Shown here one piece after another: positions 5,656-13,048 of a DNA stretch of 16,314 nt. Numbering within the stretch: position 1 is the stretch's first letter; each line of letters opens with the position of its first letter. The notes under the pieces were generated by a model, which saw only the letters and a program-made list of their open reading frames with translations, ran no database searches and had not been told where the DNA came from. Position numbers and translations under genes: made by a program. Source of the DNA: an uncultured Acidimicrobiaceae bacterium (lineage in GTDB: Bacteria > Actinomycetota > Acidimicrobiia > Acidimicrobiales > UBA8592); the NCBI GenBank assembly GCA_913031515.1, contig CAJWET010000019.1, forward strand, positions 1 to 16,314, written 5' to 3'.

Positions 5656-8046
5656 GTGGACACACAAACTTTTGACGGCTTAAGCTCGGATGAAGTTTCG
5701 ACTCGGATAAACAACGGACAAACGAATAAAGCTCCAGAGACGACTTCTCGGTCCCTATCAGAGATTGTTTACGCAAATGTATTCAATCCAGTAAACGCGA
5801 TCATGTTGGCTCTCTTTGTTCTCATCCTGATAGCTGGTTTCCCTGCCGACGGACTCTTTGTGGGAGTCGTAATCGGAAATAGTGTAATTGGTGTAGCCCA
5901 AGAGGTGTACGCTCGGCGCGAACTAATGAAACTCCAATTACTCAATGCCCCAAATGTTCGCGTTCGTCGAAATCGGGAAGAGGTGGAGATTGATTCAGAG
6001 GAGATCGTCGTCGATGACGTTCTTCTCCTCGGGGCGGGAGATCAAGTGGTTGTCGACGGCGAGGTTGTTGAATCCAACGGTTTAGAAATTGACGAATCAC
6101 TATTAACTGGTGAGTCAGATGCGATAGTTAAAAAACACGGAGATGAGCTCCTATCTGGAAGTTTTGTGAACGCTGGATCAGGGGCTTACAAGGCGAAACG
6201 TGTAGGTGCTGACTCATACGCCAACTCCCTCGCGATGGAAGCCAAACGGTTTGAGCTGGTAGATAGCGAATTACGGAAAGGAATCAACTCTATTTTGAAG
6301 GTCCTCATGTTCCTCATTCCACCCGCTGGCGCGTTGTTACTTGTTTCGCTGTTTGACGTTGAAGACCAATGGCAAAATGCTTTGCAAGGTTCTGTCGCCG
6401 CAGCTGTCGCCATGGTCCCAGATGGACTGGTGCTCCTAACTAGTCTTTCCTTCGTCGCAGGGGTGGTGACTATAGCTAAACGTAAAGCGCTGGCGAAGGA
6501 GTTGGCCACAGTTGAGCTACTTGCCCGCGTTGACACTCTTTGCCTAGATAAAACAGGGACTATTACCACTGGGGAGATTGGCTTTGGAAGCCTCGAAGTT
6601 TTTCCTGGCTTTGAAAAAGATTATGCCCTCGCTGCTGTGGGTGCCGTTGCACACAGCGACCCAAATCCGAACCCGACTATGGCCGCAGTGGCAAAGAGTC
6701 ATGAAGCCCCTAGAGGTTGGAAAGCAATTCATGTGGAGCCTTTCAGTTCCGCTCGGAAATGGTCAGCAGCAGAATTTGAGGATATCGGTACGTTCTTTAT
6801 AGGAGCACCAGATATTCTGATAAGCCAATCATTTCAAGGAGAAGCCGAAATAGCACAAAGATACGCGGGAACTGGTCGTCGTGTCCTCGCTCTTTGTCAG
6901 AGTGACCAATCCTTTAAGGCGGAACTCCCCGATGACCTTAGACCACTATTACTTATTCTCCTCGATGATACTGTTCGAGAAGATGCACCAGAAATACTCA
7001 AGTTTTTTGCTGACCAAGGTGTTGACCTAAAGGTCATATCGGGAGATAACACTGCAACGGTTGCTACAGTTGCTGAACGAGCGGGGGTTCCAGATGCCCA
7101 TAAGCACATTGACGCTCGAACTTTAACTGACGATACGAAACTATCTGAAGCGATAAACGAGTCGACAGTTTTCGGGCGTGTTACTCCTCATCAGAAAAGA
7201 TCTATGGTTGCTGCCCTGCAGAGTGAAGGGCATGTGGTTGCTATGACCGGAGATGGAGTGAATGATGTTTTGGCCTTAAAAGATGCTGACATGGGTATCG
7301 CCATGGGAAGTGGAAGTTCTGCTTCTCGTGGAGTCGCCCAACTCGTACTTTTGGATAATAGGTTCTCGACACTACCGGAAGTACTGGCCCAAGGACGCAA
7401 AGTTATTAACAATATTGAACGAGTCGCGAATCTCTTTGTAACCAAAGCAGTCTACGCACTCCTCCTAACAGCAATAATTGGAATTCAGGGAATAGAATTC
7501 CCATTCCTTCCAAGACAACTGACCTTGATCGGGTCGTTTAGCATTGGCTTTCCAGGCTTAATATTGGCTCTTGCCCCAAATACGAATTTAGTACGACCTG
7601 GATTCCTCAAACGAGTGATCCGATTCTCTCTTCCAGCTGGAGCGGTAGCGGCATTTGCAGCTTGGATTGTTTATTTAAAATCCCGAAACTGGGCAGGTTT
7701 AGAAATCAGTGCTCAAGAATTAGCTGAAGCTCGAACAGCCGCTACGATAACACTTCTTCTAATCGGATTAGTTGTCCTTGTAGTTGTATCTCGCCCTCTT
7801 CGACTTTGGAAGATTGGTCTTGCTGCCGCTATGGCAGGACTCCAAGCCTGCATTATTGCCCTTCCATTCACTCGAAATTACTTTGCTTTAGATTGGGTTA
7901 ATGGGAAAACTTGGGGATGCATTGCCATTGTCGTAGCGATTGCCGGACTAGTCGTTGCCATAATTCCGTATCTTGTACCTGGTATTCTGCCACCAACGGA
8001 GAAAACGAGCAACCGGAACTCAGAGGCAACTAGCTCTTCGGAATGA
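5656..8046 (+). CDS. ctpE: P-type cation-transporting ATPase, CtpE-like (probable Ca2+ transporter)
   Basis: 796 residues, against 797 for mycobacterial CtpE as I recall. The start is GTG 5656, with a strong AAAGGAGA site 5 bases upstream. The order of parts is complete: two N-terminal membrane helices (about 46-82), actuator loop with TGES at 151-154, two helices (about 214-275) holding MVPDGLVLLTS at 253-263, phosphorylation motif DKTGT with D298, nucleotide-binding domain, hinge motif TGDGVND (GDGVND at 532-537), then six C-terminal helices from about 591. The membrane motif VPDGL in place of the PEGL of other pumps, followed by LLTSLSFVAGVV, marks the CtpE branch, which mycobacterial work links to calcium uptake. 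No CPC or heavy-metal-binding domain is present, so copper or zinc export is unlikely. The ion assignment is by family only. Confidence 0.9.
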   Translation: MDTQTFDGLSSDEVSTRINNGQTNKAPETTSRSLSEIVYANVFNPVNAIMLALFVLILIAGFPADGLFVGVVIGNSVIGVAQEVYARRELMKLQLLNAPNVRVRRNREEVEIDSEEIVVDDVLLLGAGDQVVVDGEVVESNGLEIDESLLTGESDAIVKKHGDELLSGSFVNAGSGAYKAKRVGADSYANSLAMEAKRFELVDSELRKGINSILKVLMFLIPPAGALLLVSLFDVEDQWQNALQGSVAAAVAMVPDGLVLLTSLSFVAGVVTIAKRKALAKELATVELLARVDTLCLDKTGTITTGEIGFGSLEVFPGFEKDYALAAVGAVAHSDPNPNPTMAAVAKSHEAPRGWKAIHVEPFSSARKWSAAEFEDIGTFFIGAPDILISQSFQGEAEIAQRYAGTGRRVLALCQSDQSFKAELPDDLRPLLLILLDDTVREDAPEILKFFADQGVDLKVISGDNTATVATVAERAGVPDAHKHIDARTLTDDTKLSEAINESTVFGRVTPHQKRSMVAALQSEGHVVAMTGDGVNDVLALKDADMGIAMGSGSSASRGVAQLVLLDNRFSTLPEVLAQGRKVINNIERVANLFVTKAVYALLLTAIIGIQGIEFPFLPRQLTLIGSFSIGFPGLILALAPNTNLVRPGFLKRVIRFSLPAGAVAAFAAWIVYLKSRNWAGLEISAQELAEARTAATITLLLIGLVVLVVVSRPLRLWKIGLAAAMAGLQACIIALPFTRNYFALDWVNGKTWGCIAIVVAIAGLVVAIIPYLVPGILPPTEKTSNRNSEATSSSE

Positions 8047-8088
8047 TTTGCTATAGCTTTATTCTTTGAGGCAGCAAAAGGAGACCCG

Positions 8089-9162
8089 ATGACTTCAGAT
8101 CTTGACCCCCAGAAACTATCAGCATTTGGTAAAAAAATCGGAAGCTTCCTCAATGGAGCTGCCGCTGCTTTGATGATCAGTGTTGGCCATAAGGTCCACC
8201 TATTTGATGTGATGGCTAAAATTGGAGCTTGCTCAAGCACAAAGCTGGCCAAATCAGCCGAGCTTGATGAGCGGTATGTGCGCGAATGGCTCGGCGCTAT
8301 GACTACTGCAGGAATTGTCTCATATGACGCCCTCCGAGATCTCTATAACCTCCCTGTCGAACACGCCGCAATGTTGACAAGATCAGCGGGACCCAGAAAC
8401 CAGTCCCTCTATATGCAATACATTCCTTTGCTCGCCAAGGTTGAAGATCGAATAGTTGAACATTTTAAAAATGGAGGAGGAGTCCCATATAGCGAGTACA
8501 CCACTTTTCACGAAGTAATGGCAGAGGCGAGCGGCGCTCGTTTCGACAACCTCTTAGTTGAAACCATTCTGCCGATAGTTCCGAACATTATTGAACGCTT
8601 GGAAAGCGGCATCAATGTTGCCGATATTGGTTGTGGGTCTGGGCACGCAATAAATGTGATGGCACTAGCTTTCCCTAGAAGTCACTTCACGGGTATCGAT
8701 TTCTCAGCGGAGGCAATCACCGTTGCGAAGAACGAGGCTGACGAACTTGGATTGGAGAATGTCAAATTTCTTGAACAAGATGCTGCAGACCTTCAATTTG
8801 ATGAAATGTTTGATTTCATCACCACATTTGATGCTGTGCATGATCAAGCACATCCCCGAAAAATGGTTACTGGTATCTACGCAAGTCTCAAAGAAGACGG
8901 GTACTGGTTATGCGCTGACCTCTGTGCCTCTAGCCATTTAGGGGAAAACCTTGATCACCCTATAGGAACCTTCGGCTATACGGTTTCGTGTATGCATTGC
9001 ATGTCGGTTTCGTTGGCCTATGACGGAGAAGGACTCGGTGCAATGTGGGGCGCTCAAAAAGCCCGTGAAATCTTCACTGATGCTGGGTTCAGCGTTGAAG
9101 AAGTCGCTCGTGTAGATGGTGATGCTGGAAACAACTACTACCTTTGTCAGCGGCCAGCTTAG
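8089..9162 (+). CDS. class I SAM-dependent methyltransferase with N-terminal winged helix (Rv2258c-like)
   Basis: 357 residues, cytoplasmic. ATG 8089 follows a good AAAGGAGA site. Residues about 15-105 form a helical and winged-helix region (KIGSFLNGAAAALMISVGHKV, then LDERYVREWLGAMTTAGIV) used for dimerisation in small-molecule methyltransferases. The Rossmann domain begins near 175 with VADIGCGSG (GCGSG 181-185) for SAM binding, then HFTGIDFS (acidic loop), FLEQDAADL and TTFDAVHDQAHP. The C-terminal third contains HPIGTFGYTVSCMHCMSVSL and GLGAMWG, which match the conserved HPxG...LHCxxVSLA...GLGxxWG of Rv2258c-type proteins as I recall them. The substrate is unknown. The stop overlaps the stop of the opposite-strand peroxiredoxin by 4 bases, leaving no room for a terminator. 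It follows ctpE after 42 bases. Confidence 0.88.
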   Translation: MTSDLDPQKLSAFGKKIGSFLNGAAAALMISVGHKVHLFDVMAKIGACSSTKLAKSAELDERYVREWLGAMTTAGIVSYDALRDLYNLPVEHAAMLTRSAGPRNQSLYMQYIPLLAKVEDRIVEHFKNGGGVPYSEYTTFHEVMAEASGARFDNLLVETILPIVPNIIERLESGINVADIGCGSGHAINVMALAFPRSHFTGIDFSAEAITVAKNEADELGLENVKFLEQDAADLQFDEMFDFITTFDAVHDQAHPRKMVTGIYASLKEDGYWLCADLCASSHLGENLDHPIGTFGYTVSCMHCMSVSLAYDGEGLGAMWGAQKAREIFTDAGFSVEEVARVDGDAGNNYYLCQRPA

Positions 9163-9635
9163 GTATTGCTTTGTATCTCGGCTAGGACATTAGATGCATG
9201 TTCAGCGAGATCATCTCCTGATACGTCAAGGTCATAGCTTTTGGCGATCATACCGTCAGGGCTAATCAGGTAACTGATTCTCCTCGGAATGCCAGCCTCA
9301 TGGTAGGGCATATCAGGTGTTCTCACTGCTTGGTAGGCTTCGCCTGCTTCTTTTGAGCTATCTGCGAGAAGAGCATAGGGAAAACCCTGATCTTCAGCAA
9401 AAGCCAATTGCTCTTCTACGGTGTCAAATGAAGCTCCCAGAATCACAGCGTTTAGTTCTTCAAATTCATGGGTTCGGTCACGGAACCCACATGCTTCAAT
9501 TGTTCAGCCAGGAGTCGCAGCTTTTGGATACCAGAACATTGCTATCCATTGGCCAGAGAAGTCACCAAGGGTGACATCTTCTCCATGTTGATTCTTTAGT
9601 GTGAAATCCGGAGCCTGAGATCCTTCTGCGAGCAT
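9159..9635 (-). CDS. bcp: selenocysteine-containing peroxiredoxin, PrxQ/Bcp type (in-frame UGA read as Sec44)
   Basis: A thiol peroxidase that reduces hydrogen and organic peroxides in the cytoplasm. Read from ATG 9635 the frame has 158 residues if one internal TGA (9504-9506) is decoded. The N-terminus LAEGSQAPDFTLKNQHGEDV and the strand WIAMFWYPKAATPG are classic Bcp. The TGA falls exactly at the peroxidatic position of TPG(C)T, and C49 sits five residues later, as in the U/CxxxxC pair of atypical two-Cys PrxQ. After the TGA the frame continues as family sequence (IEACGFRD, ILGASFDTVEEQLAFAEDQGFPYALLADSS). Coding both sides of one codon and a SECIS-like hairpin just after it make selenocysteine far likelier than pseudogenisation. 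A GGAAGGG site precedes the start. It lies 60 bases behind the aldehyde dehydrogenase. A caller ignoring Sec would report only 9159-9446. Confidence 0.88.
9467..9491 (-). promoter_or_regulatory. bacterial SECIS element for Sec44
   Basis: Reading the minus strand, the stem TGTGGGTTC (9491-9483) pairs with GAACCCATG (9475-9467): seven Watson-Crick pairs, of which the top six are contiguous G/C- and A/T-pairs, plus two G-U pairs at the base. The 7-base apical loop is CGTGACC and contains the GU that SelB needs. The stem starts 12 bases after the UGA and the loop GU lies at +23/+24, the usual distance for a bacterial SECIS. It is fully inside the coding sequence, as bacterial SECIS elements are. 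Folding was done by eye. Confidence 0.8.
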
Positions 9636-9672
9636 AGTCTTTACCCTTCCATTTGATTCTCGCCCTTATATT

Positions 9673-9689
9673 AACCAATCTTGTTGGTT
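9673..9689. repeat. hairpin between aldehyde dehydrogenase and peroxiredoxin genes
   Basis: AACCAA and TTGGTT form a perfect 6-bp stem with a 5-base loop (9679-9683), just after the aldehyde dehydrogenase stop on the minus strand. The sequence that follows on the minus strand is AT-rich but has no T-run. It could be a weak intercistronic terminator, an mRNA-stabilising hairpin or an operator for the peroxiredoxin. No known motif is matched. Confidence 0.3.
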
Positions 9690-9695
9690 CATGCC

Positions 9696-11159
9696 TCAAC
9701 TAGGCCAATTGATCGCCTGAATTTCACTGTATGCCTCAAGACCCCACCTGCCGCGGTCGCGACCAATCCCAGACATTTTGAACCCTCCGAACGGGGCATA
9801 CATGTGGGGGGCAATACTGTTGAGTGCCACATTCCCGCTTTCGAGTTTCTGGCCGATTTCATAAGCGCGTGTCGTATTCCCCGCATAAACATAGCTAAAC
9901 AACCCATAGTCGCTGTTATTTGCTAGTTCAACGGCATGATCATCTCCGTCATGTGGCATGACAACAACTACTGGGCCAAATGCTTCTTCCTTTACGACAT
10001 GCATATCTGGAGTACATCCTGCGAGCAATGTAGGGGCTATAAAGAACCCATCTCTTTCAGGACGTTCTCCTCCCACGATGACTTCAGCCCCGTCATTAAT
10101 CCCAGATTGGATGAAAGTTTCAACGCGGTCCCGATGCGATTCTGTTATCACTGGGCCAACAAGTGTTGTTTCTTCTCGCGCATCCCCTACAGTCATGAAT
10201 TCCGAAACTACTTTCAACGCTTGTATTGTGGGTTCGTATACATCACGATGGCAGATAACTCTGGTTGGGGCAGTACATATTTGCCCACTGTGGAAACCCC
10301 AAACGCTCGCTATTCCTCCAACTGCAGCTTCCACATTGCAGTCCTCGGTCATAATAAGAGCGCCTTTTCCTCCGAGTTCCATCAGGAGCCGTTTCATCGT
10401 CTTCCCACCGGCTTCCATAATCTTGGCTCCTACTCCGGAACTTCCAGTGAAGGAGACCATATTCACATCTTTTGTCTCGACCAGAGCAGCACCTATTTCG
10501 GGTTTTGAACCGACAAGCACATTAACAACTCCAGGCGGGAACACATCGTTTAGGATTTCCCCTAGCTTGATGATCGCTAGAGGATCTTGAGGCGCCGGCT
10601 TGATAACCACGGTATTCCCCATCGCTAAAGCGGGAGCAATTTTCCCTGCGACATTTACTAGGGGGAAGTTATAAGGAGTTATACATGCCACTACCCCAGC
10701 TGGTTGGCGAAGAACGTTTCCGGTAATTAAGGACTCAGGCGCTAACGCGCTAGCAGCTGAATAGACGGGTGGTAAAGGTTGACTCATTTCATGTGGCCTA
10801 GAGTAATAGCGAAACCGGTCTATGAAAGCCCCTGCAACTTGCATCGTTCGGGCAATTTTTATTGTTGCCCCTGTTTCGGCTTGAACAAGACCGACCCAAT
10901 CCCCACATGCTAATTCGATGGCATCTGCAGCCCGCCCAATGATTTCACACCTTTCTTCCATCGTGAGTGCTTTCCATGAAGTAAGCGCTTCTTTCGCCGC
11001 TGCAGCCGCTTGGAGAGCATGATCAGATGTTGCTTCAGGAGCGTGACCAATAACTTCAGTTGTATTGGGGTCTACGATGTCATAATGGTTTTCTGTATAG
11101 ACATGTTCGCCGCCAATGAGAATTCCCCACTCCTCCTCAACGTCAATTTCATTCACCAT
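9696..11159 (-). CDS. NAD(P)-dependent aldehyde dehydrogenase
   Basis: 487 residues, normal length for the ALDH superfamily. It oxidises an aldehyde to the carboxylic acid with NAD(P)+. Seen motifs: CITPYNFPLVN with the oxyanion Asn N164, VIKPAPQDPL at the coenzyme site, VSFTGSSGVG, general base E261 in MELGGKG, nucleophile C295 in GQICTAPTR (34 residues after E261, as in ALDH2), EEAFGPVVVV, and the C-terminal PFGGFKMSGIGRDRG. All catalytic residues are present. ATG 11159 is preceded by AGGAG at a short 3-base gap; the second codon, GTG, would have better spacing and may be the true start. It is divergent from the amidohydrolase gene at 11257 and followed by the seleno-peroxiredoxin gene, which suggests co-transcription. 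The substrate cannot be told from sequence. Confidence 0.93.
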   Translation of the reverse strand: MVNEIDVEEEWGILIGGEHVYTENHYDIVDPNTTEVIGHAPEATSDHALQAAAAAKEALTSWKALTMEERCEIIGRAADAIELACGDWVGLVQAETGATIKIARTMQVAGAFIDRFRYYSRPHEMSQPLPPVYSAASALAPESLITGNVLRQPAGVVACITPYNFPLVNVAGKIAPALAMGNTVVIKPAPQDPLAIIKLGEILNDVFPPGVVNVLVGSKPEIGAALVETKDVNMVSFTGSSGVGAKIMEAGGKTMKRLLMELGGKGALIMTEDCNVEAAVGGIASVWGFHSGQICTAPTRVICHRDVYEPTIQALKVVSEFMTVGDAREETTLVGPVITESHRDRVETFIQSGINDGAEVIVGGERPERDGFFIAPTLLAGCTPDMHVVKEEAFGPVVVVMPHDGDDHAVELANNSDYGLFSYVYAGNTTRAYEIGQKLESGNVALNSIAPHMYAPFGGFKMSGIGRDRGRWGLEAYSEIQAINWPS

Positions 11160-11226
11160 GCACTCCTGTCATTCATGCCTTCTATCAAACCTTAACGGCC
11201 TCATTGAGAATACAAGCTTAGATGAA

Positions 11227-11241
11227 CTAACGTATCGTTAG
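11227..11241. promoter_or_regulatory. operator-like palindrome in divergent promoter region
   Basis: CTAACG TAT CGTTAG is a perfect 6+6 dyad with a 3-base centre. It lies in the 97-base gap between the divergent aldehyde dehydrogenase and amidohydrolase genes, directly before the purine-rich ribosome site (GGAAGGTGAGG) of the latter. Size and placement fit a TetR- or GntR-type repressor site that could control one or both genes. No regulator gene is present in the window. Confidence 0.4.
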
Positions 11242-11256
11242 GAAGGTGAGGTAGCA

Positions 11257-12975
11257 ATGTTTGATCTACTTATCAGAGGAGCAGAAATCATCGATGGGTC
11301 TGGAAGTGCGCCCTTTCGCGGCGATGTCGGTGTCGTTAAGGACCGAATTTCAGATATCGGTGATTTGAATGGGGCCACAGCAGGAAAAACCGTTGACGCT
11401 AACGGAAAGATAATCACTCCAGGGTTCGTGGATGTCCACACGCATCTTGATGCCCAGGTTTTCTGGGATCAGACCCTCTCCCCCTCACCTCTTCACGGAG
11501 TAACAACCGTGATCGGCGGGAACTGCGGATTCACAATTGCACCATTAGGAGACGATCCTTCTGTGGGTGATTACCTGATGCGTATGCTTTCAAGAGTCGA
11601 AGGGATGCCTCTGGAATGCCTTCAGGAAGGAGTTCCATGGAATTGGAAATCAACGAGTGAATACTTCGATGCCATAGATGGGAACCTATCTATTAACGCG
11701 GGATTCAAGGTCGGTCATAGTGCGTTACGCCGTGTCGTAATGGGAGAAGACTCAACGGAGCGAACATGCACCCCAGAGGAATTGACTGCGATGCAGGAAC
11801 TCCTTAGGGAAGGCCTTGCAGCTGGCGGAATCGGGTTTTCGTCGTCTTGGTCTAGAACACATAATGACCCATTCGGGAAGATGGTCCCTAGTCGATACGC
11901 TGATCGAGAAGAGATGATCTCGCTCTGTAGCGTCCTTTCTGAGTATGAGGGTACATCGTTGGAGTTCATACCAGCGTTAGGACCCTTCGAACCTTGGGCA
12001 ATGGAGTTGATGAGCGATATGTCCGTGGCGGCGAATAGTCCTTTGAATTGGAACGTTCTTAATATCAACGCACGGACGCTAGAGGATGGGAAAGCCAAAC
12101 TTGAAGCAGGTGATGTCGCAGCAGCAAATGGAGGGAAGGTAGTTGCTCTCACGGTTCCAATGACGTTAGCTCTTCATTTAAATTTCATCGGTGGTTTTGT
12201 ACTTGATGCTCTTCCAGAATGGGAAAACTTCATTCTCTTACCTAAAGAAGAGAAGTTACGAGTCCTCCGTGATCCCGCTGCACGAAAGGCATTAGATAAG
12301 AATGCCCAACAGGATGGGCCTCTTCGCAATGTTGCCCATTGGGGTGCAAAAACGATATTCCATACAAAAGCTCCCGAGAATGCTGAGTACGTTGGAAAGA
12401 CCATTTATGAAATTTCTGAAATTACTGGCAATAGCCCATGGGACACATTAGTGGATATTGCTATTGCTGATGACTTAGAGACATCGTTCGGGAATCCTGT
12501 AGGTGATGAGCCTAATGCTGACTGGGAGGCCCGCGTTGAAATATGGCGAGATTCCCGTGCCGTCATAGGGGCGTCAGATGCAGGTGCCCATCTTGACCTT
12601 TTCCTAAGTTCTAATTACGCGACCTACATGCTTGGTGAAGCTGTACGGAAACGGTCACTTCTACCTTTAGAAGAGGCCATACACCTTCTGACCGAAGTGC
12701 CAGCAAAACTCTACGGAATCCGAAATAGGGGCACCTTAAGTAAGGGGTCATTTGCCGATATGGTGCTTTTAGACGAATCAACAATAGGGTCGAACCCGAT
12801 ATCTGTCCGTAATGATCTCCCACTAGGGGCCCAGCGTCTCTTTGCAGATGCCACAGGAATCGAAAGCGTGTTTTGCAATGGAAAAGAAATAGTTCATCAT
12901 GGAACTTTCACTAACGAACGGCCGGGAACTCTTCTTCGCTCAGGTACCCATACCGAAAATCCCATCATGGAATGA
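11257..12975 (+). CDS. amidohydrolase family protein, N-acyl-D-amino-acid deacylase (D-aminoacylase)-like
   Basis: 572 residues, a TIM-barrel metal hydrolase that cleaves amide bonds, by family N-acyl-D-amino acids or related amides. ATG 11257 has a GAGG-containing site upstream. The N-terminal beta-sandwich opens FDLLIRGAEIIDGSG, then GKIITPGFVDVHTHLD with metal ligands H61 and H63, then HGVTTVIGGNCGFTIAPL, which is very typical of D-aminoacylases. GGIGFSSSWSRTHNDPFG replaces the usual GLxYxPG loop. The barrel closes with VIGASDAGAHLD, with D441 as probable catalytic aspartate, and LPLEEAIHLLTEVPAKLYGIRNRGTLSKGSFADMVLLD returns to the sandwich. It is longer than classical ~480-residue D-aminoacylases, like many uncharacterised environmental relatives. 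It is followed after 73 bases by a thiolase gene on the same strand. Confidence 0.88.
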   Translation: MFDLLIRGAEIIDGSGSAPFRGDVGVVKDRISDIGDLNGATAGKTVDANGKIITPGFVDVHTHLDAQVFWDQTLSPSPLHGVTTVIGGNCGFTIAPLGDDPSVGDYLMRMLSRVEGMPLECLQEGVPWNWKSTSEYFDAIDGNLSINAGFKVGHSALRRVVMGEDSTERTCTPEELTAMQELLREGLAAGGIGFSSSWSRTHNDPFGKMVPSRYADREEMISLCSVLSEYEGTSLEFIPALGPFEPWAMELMSDMSVAANSPLNWNVLNINARTLEDGKAKLEAGDVAAANGGKVVALTVPMTLALHLNFIGGFVLDALPEWENFILLPKEEKLRVLRDPAARKALDKNAQQDGPLRNVAHWGAKTIFHTKAPENAEYVGKTIYEISEITGNSPWDTLVDIAIADDLETSFGNPVGDEPNADWEARVEIWRDSRAVIGASDAGAHLDLFLSSNYATYMLGEAVRKRSLLPLEEAIHLLTEVPAKLYGIRNRGTLSKGSFADMVLLDESTIGSNPISVRNDLPLGAQRLFADATGIESVFCNGKEIVHHGTFTNERPGTLLRSGTHTENPIME

Positions 12976-13048
12976 TTTCTTCAACCTGACTTTCACATAA
13001 ATTTACTAAGAGAGTATTCTTCAAGGTACGCAACCACAGGAGAATGAA

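Noticed and set aside
8980..9010. CMHC in the methyltransferase as a possible metal or radical site
   Set aside because: It aligns with the ordinary LHCxxVSLA segment of Rv2258c-like methyltransferases. There is no CxxxCxxC or other cluster motif.
9159..9446. A 95-residue stand-alone peroxiredoxin fragment beginning at ATG 9446
   Set aside because: It lacks the N-terminal half and active site, while the in-frame upstream sequence supplies exactly those. The read-through selenoprotein explains the region better.
9504..9506. The internal TGA as a pseudogene mutation or a UGA-Trp/Gly code
   Set aside because: The TGA is at the one residue where Sec is chemically expected, with a SECIS behind it, and no other disruption is seen in the gene. 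TGA acts as a normal stop for several neighbouring genes.
9936..10590. Two plus-strand ORFs of 190 and 210 residues
   Set aside because: They are antisense to the catalytic core of a clear aldehyde dehydrogenase, show no family features and are mirror-frame shadows.
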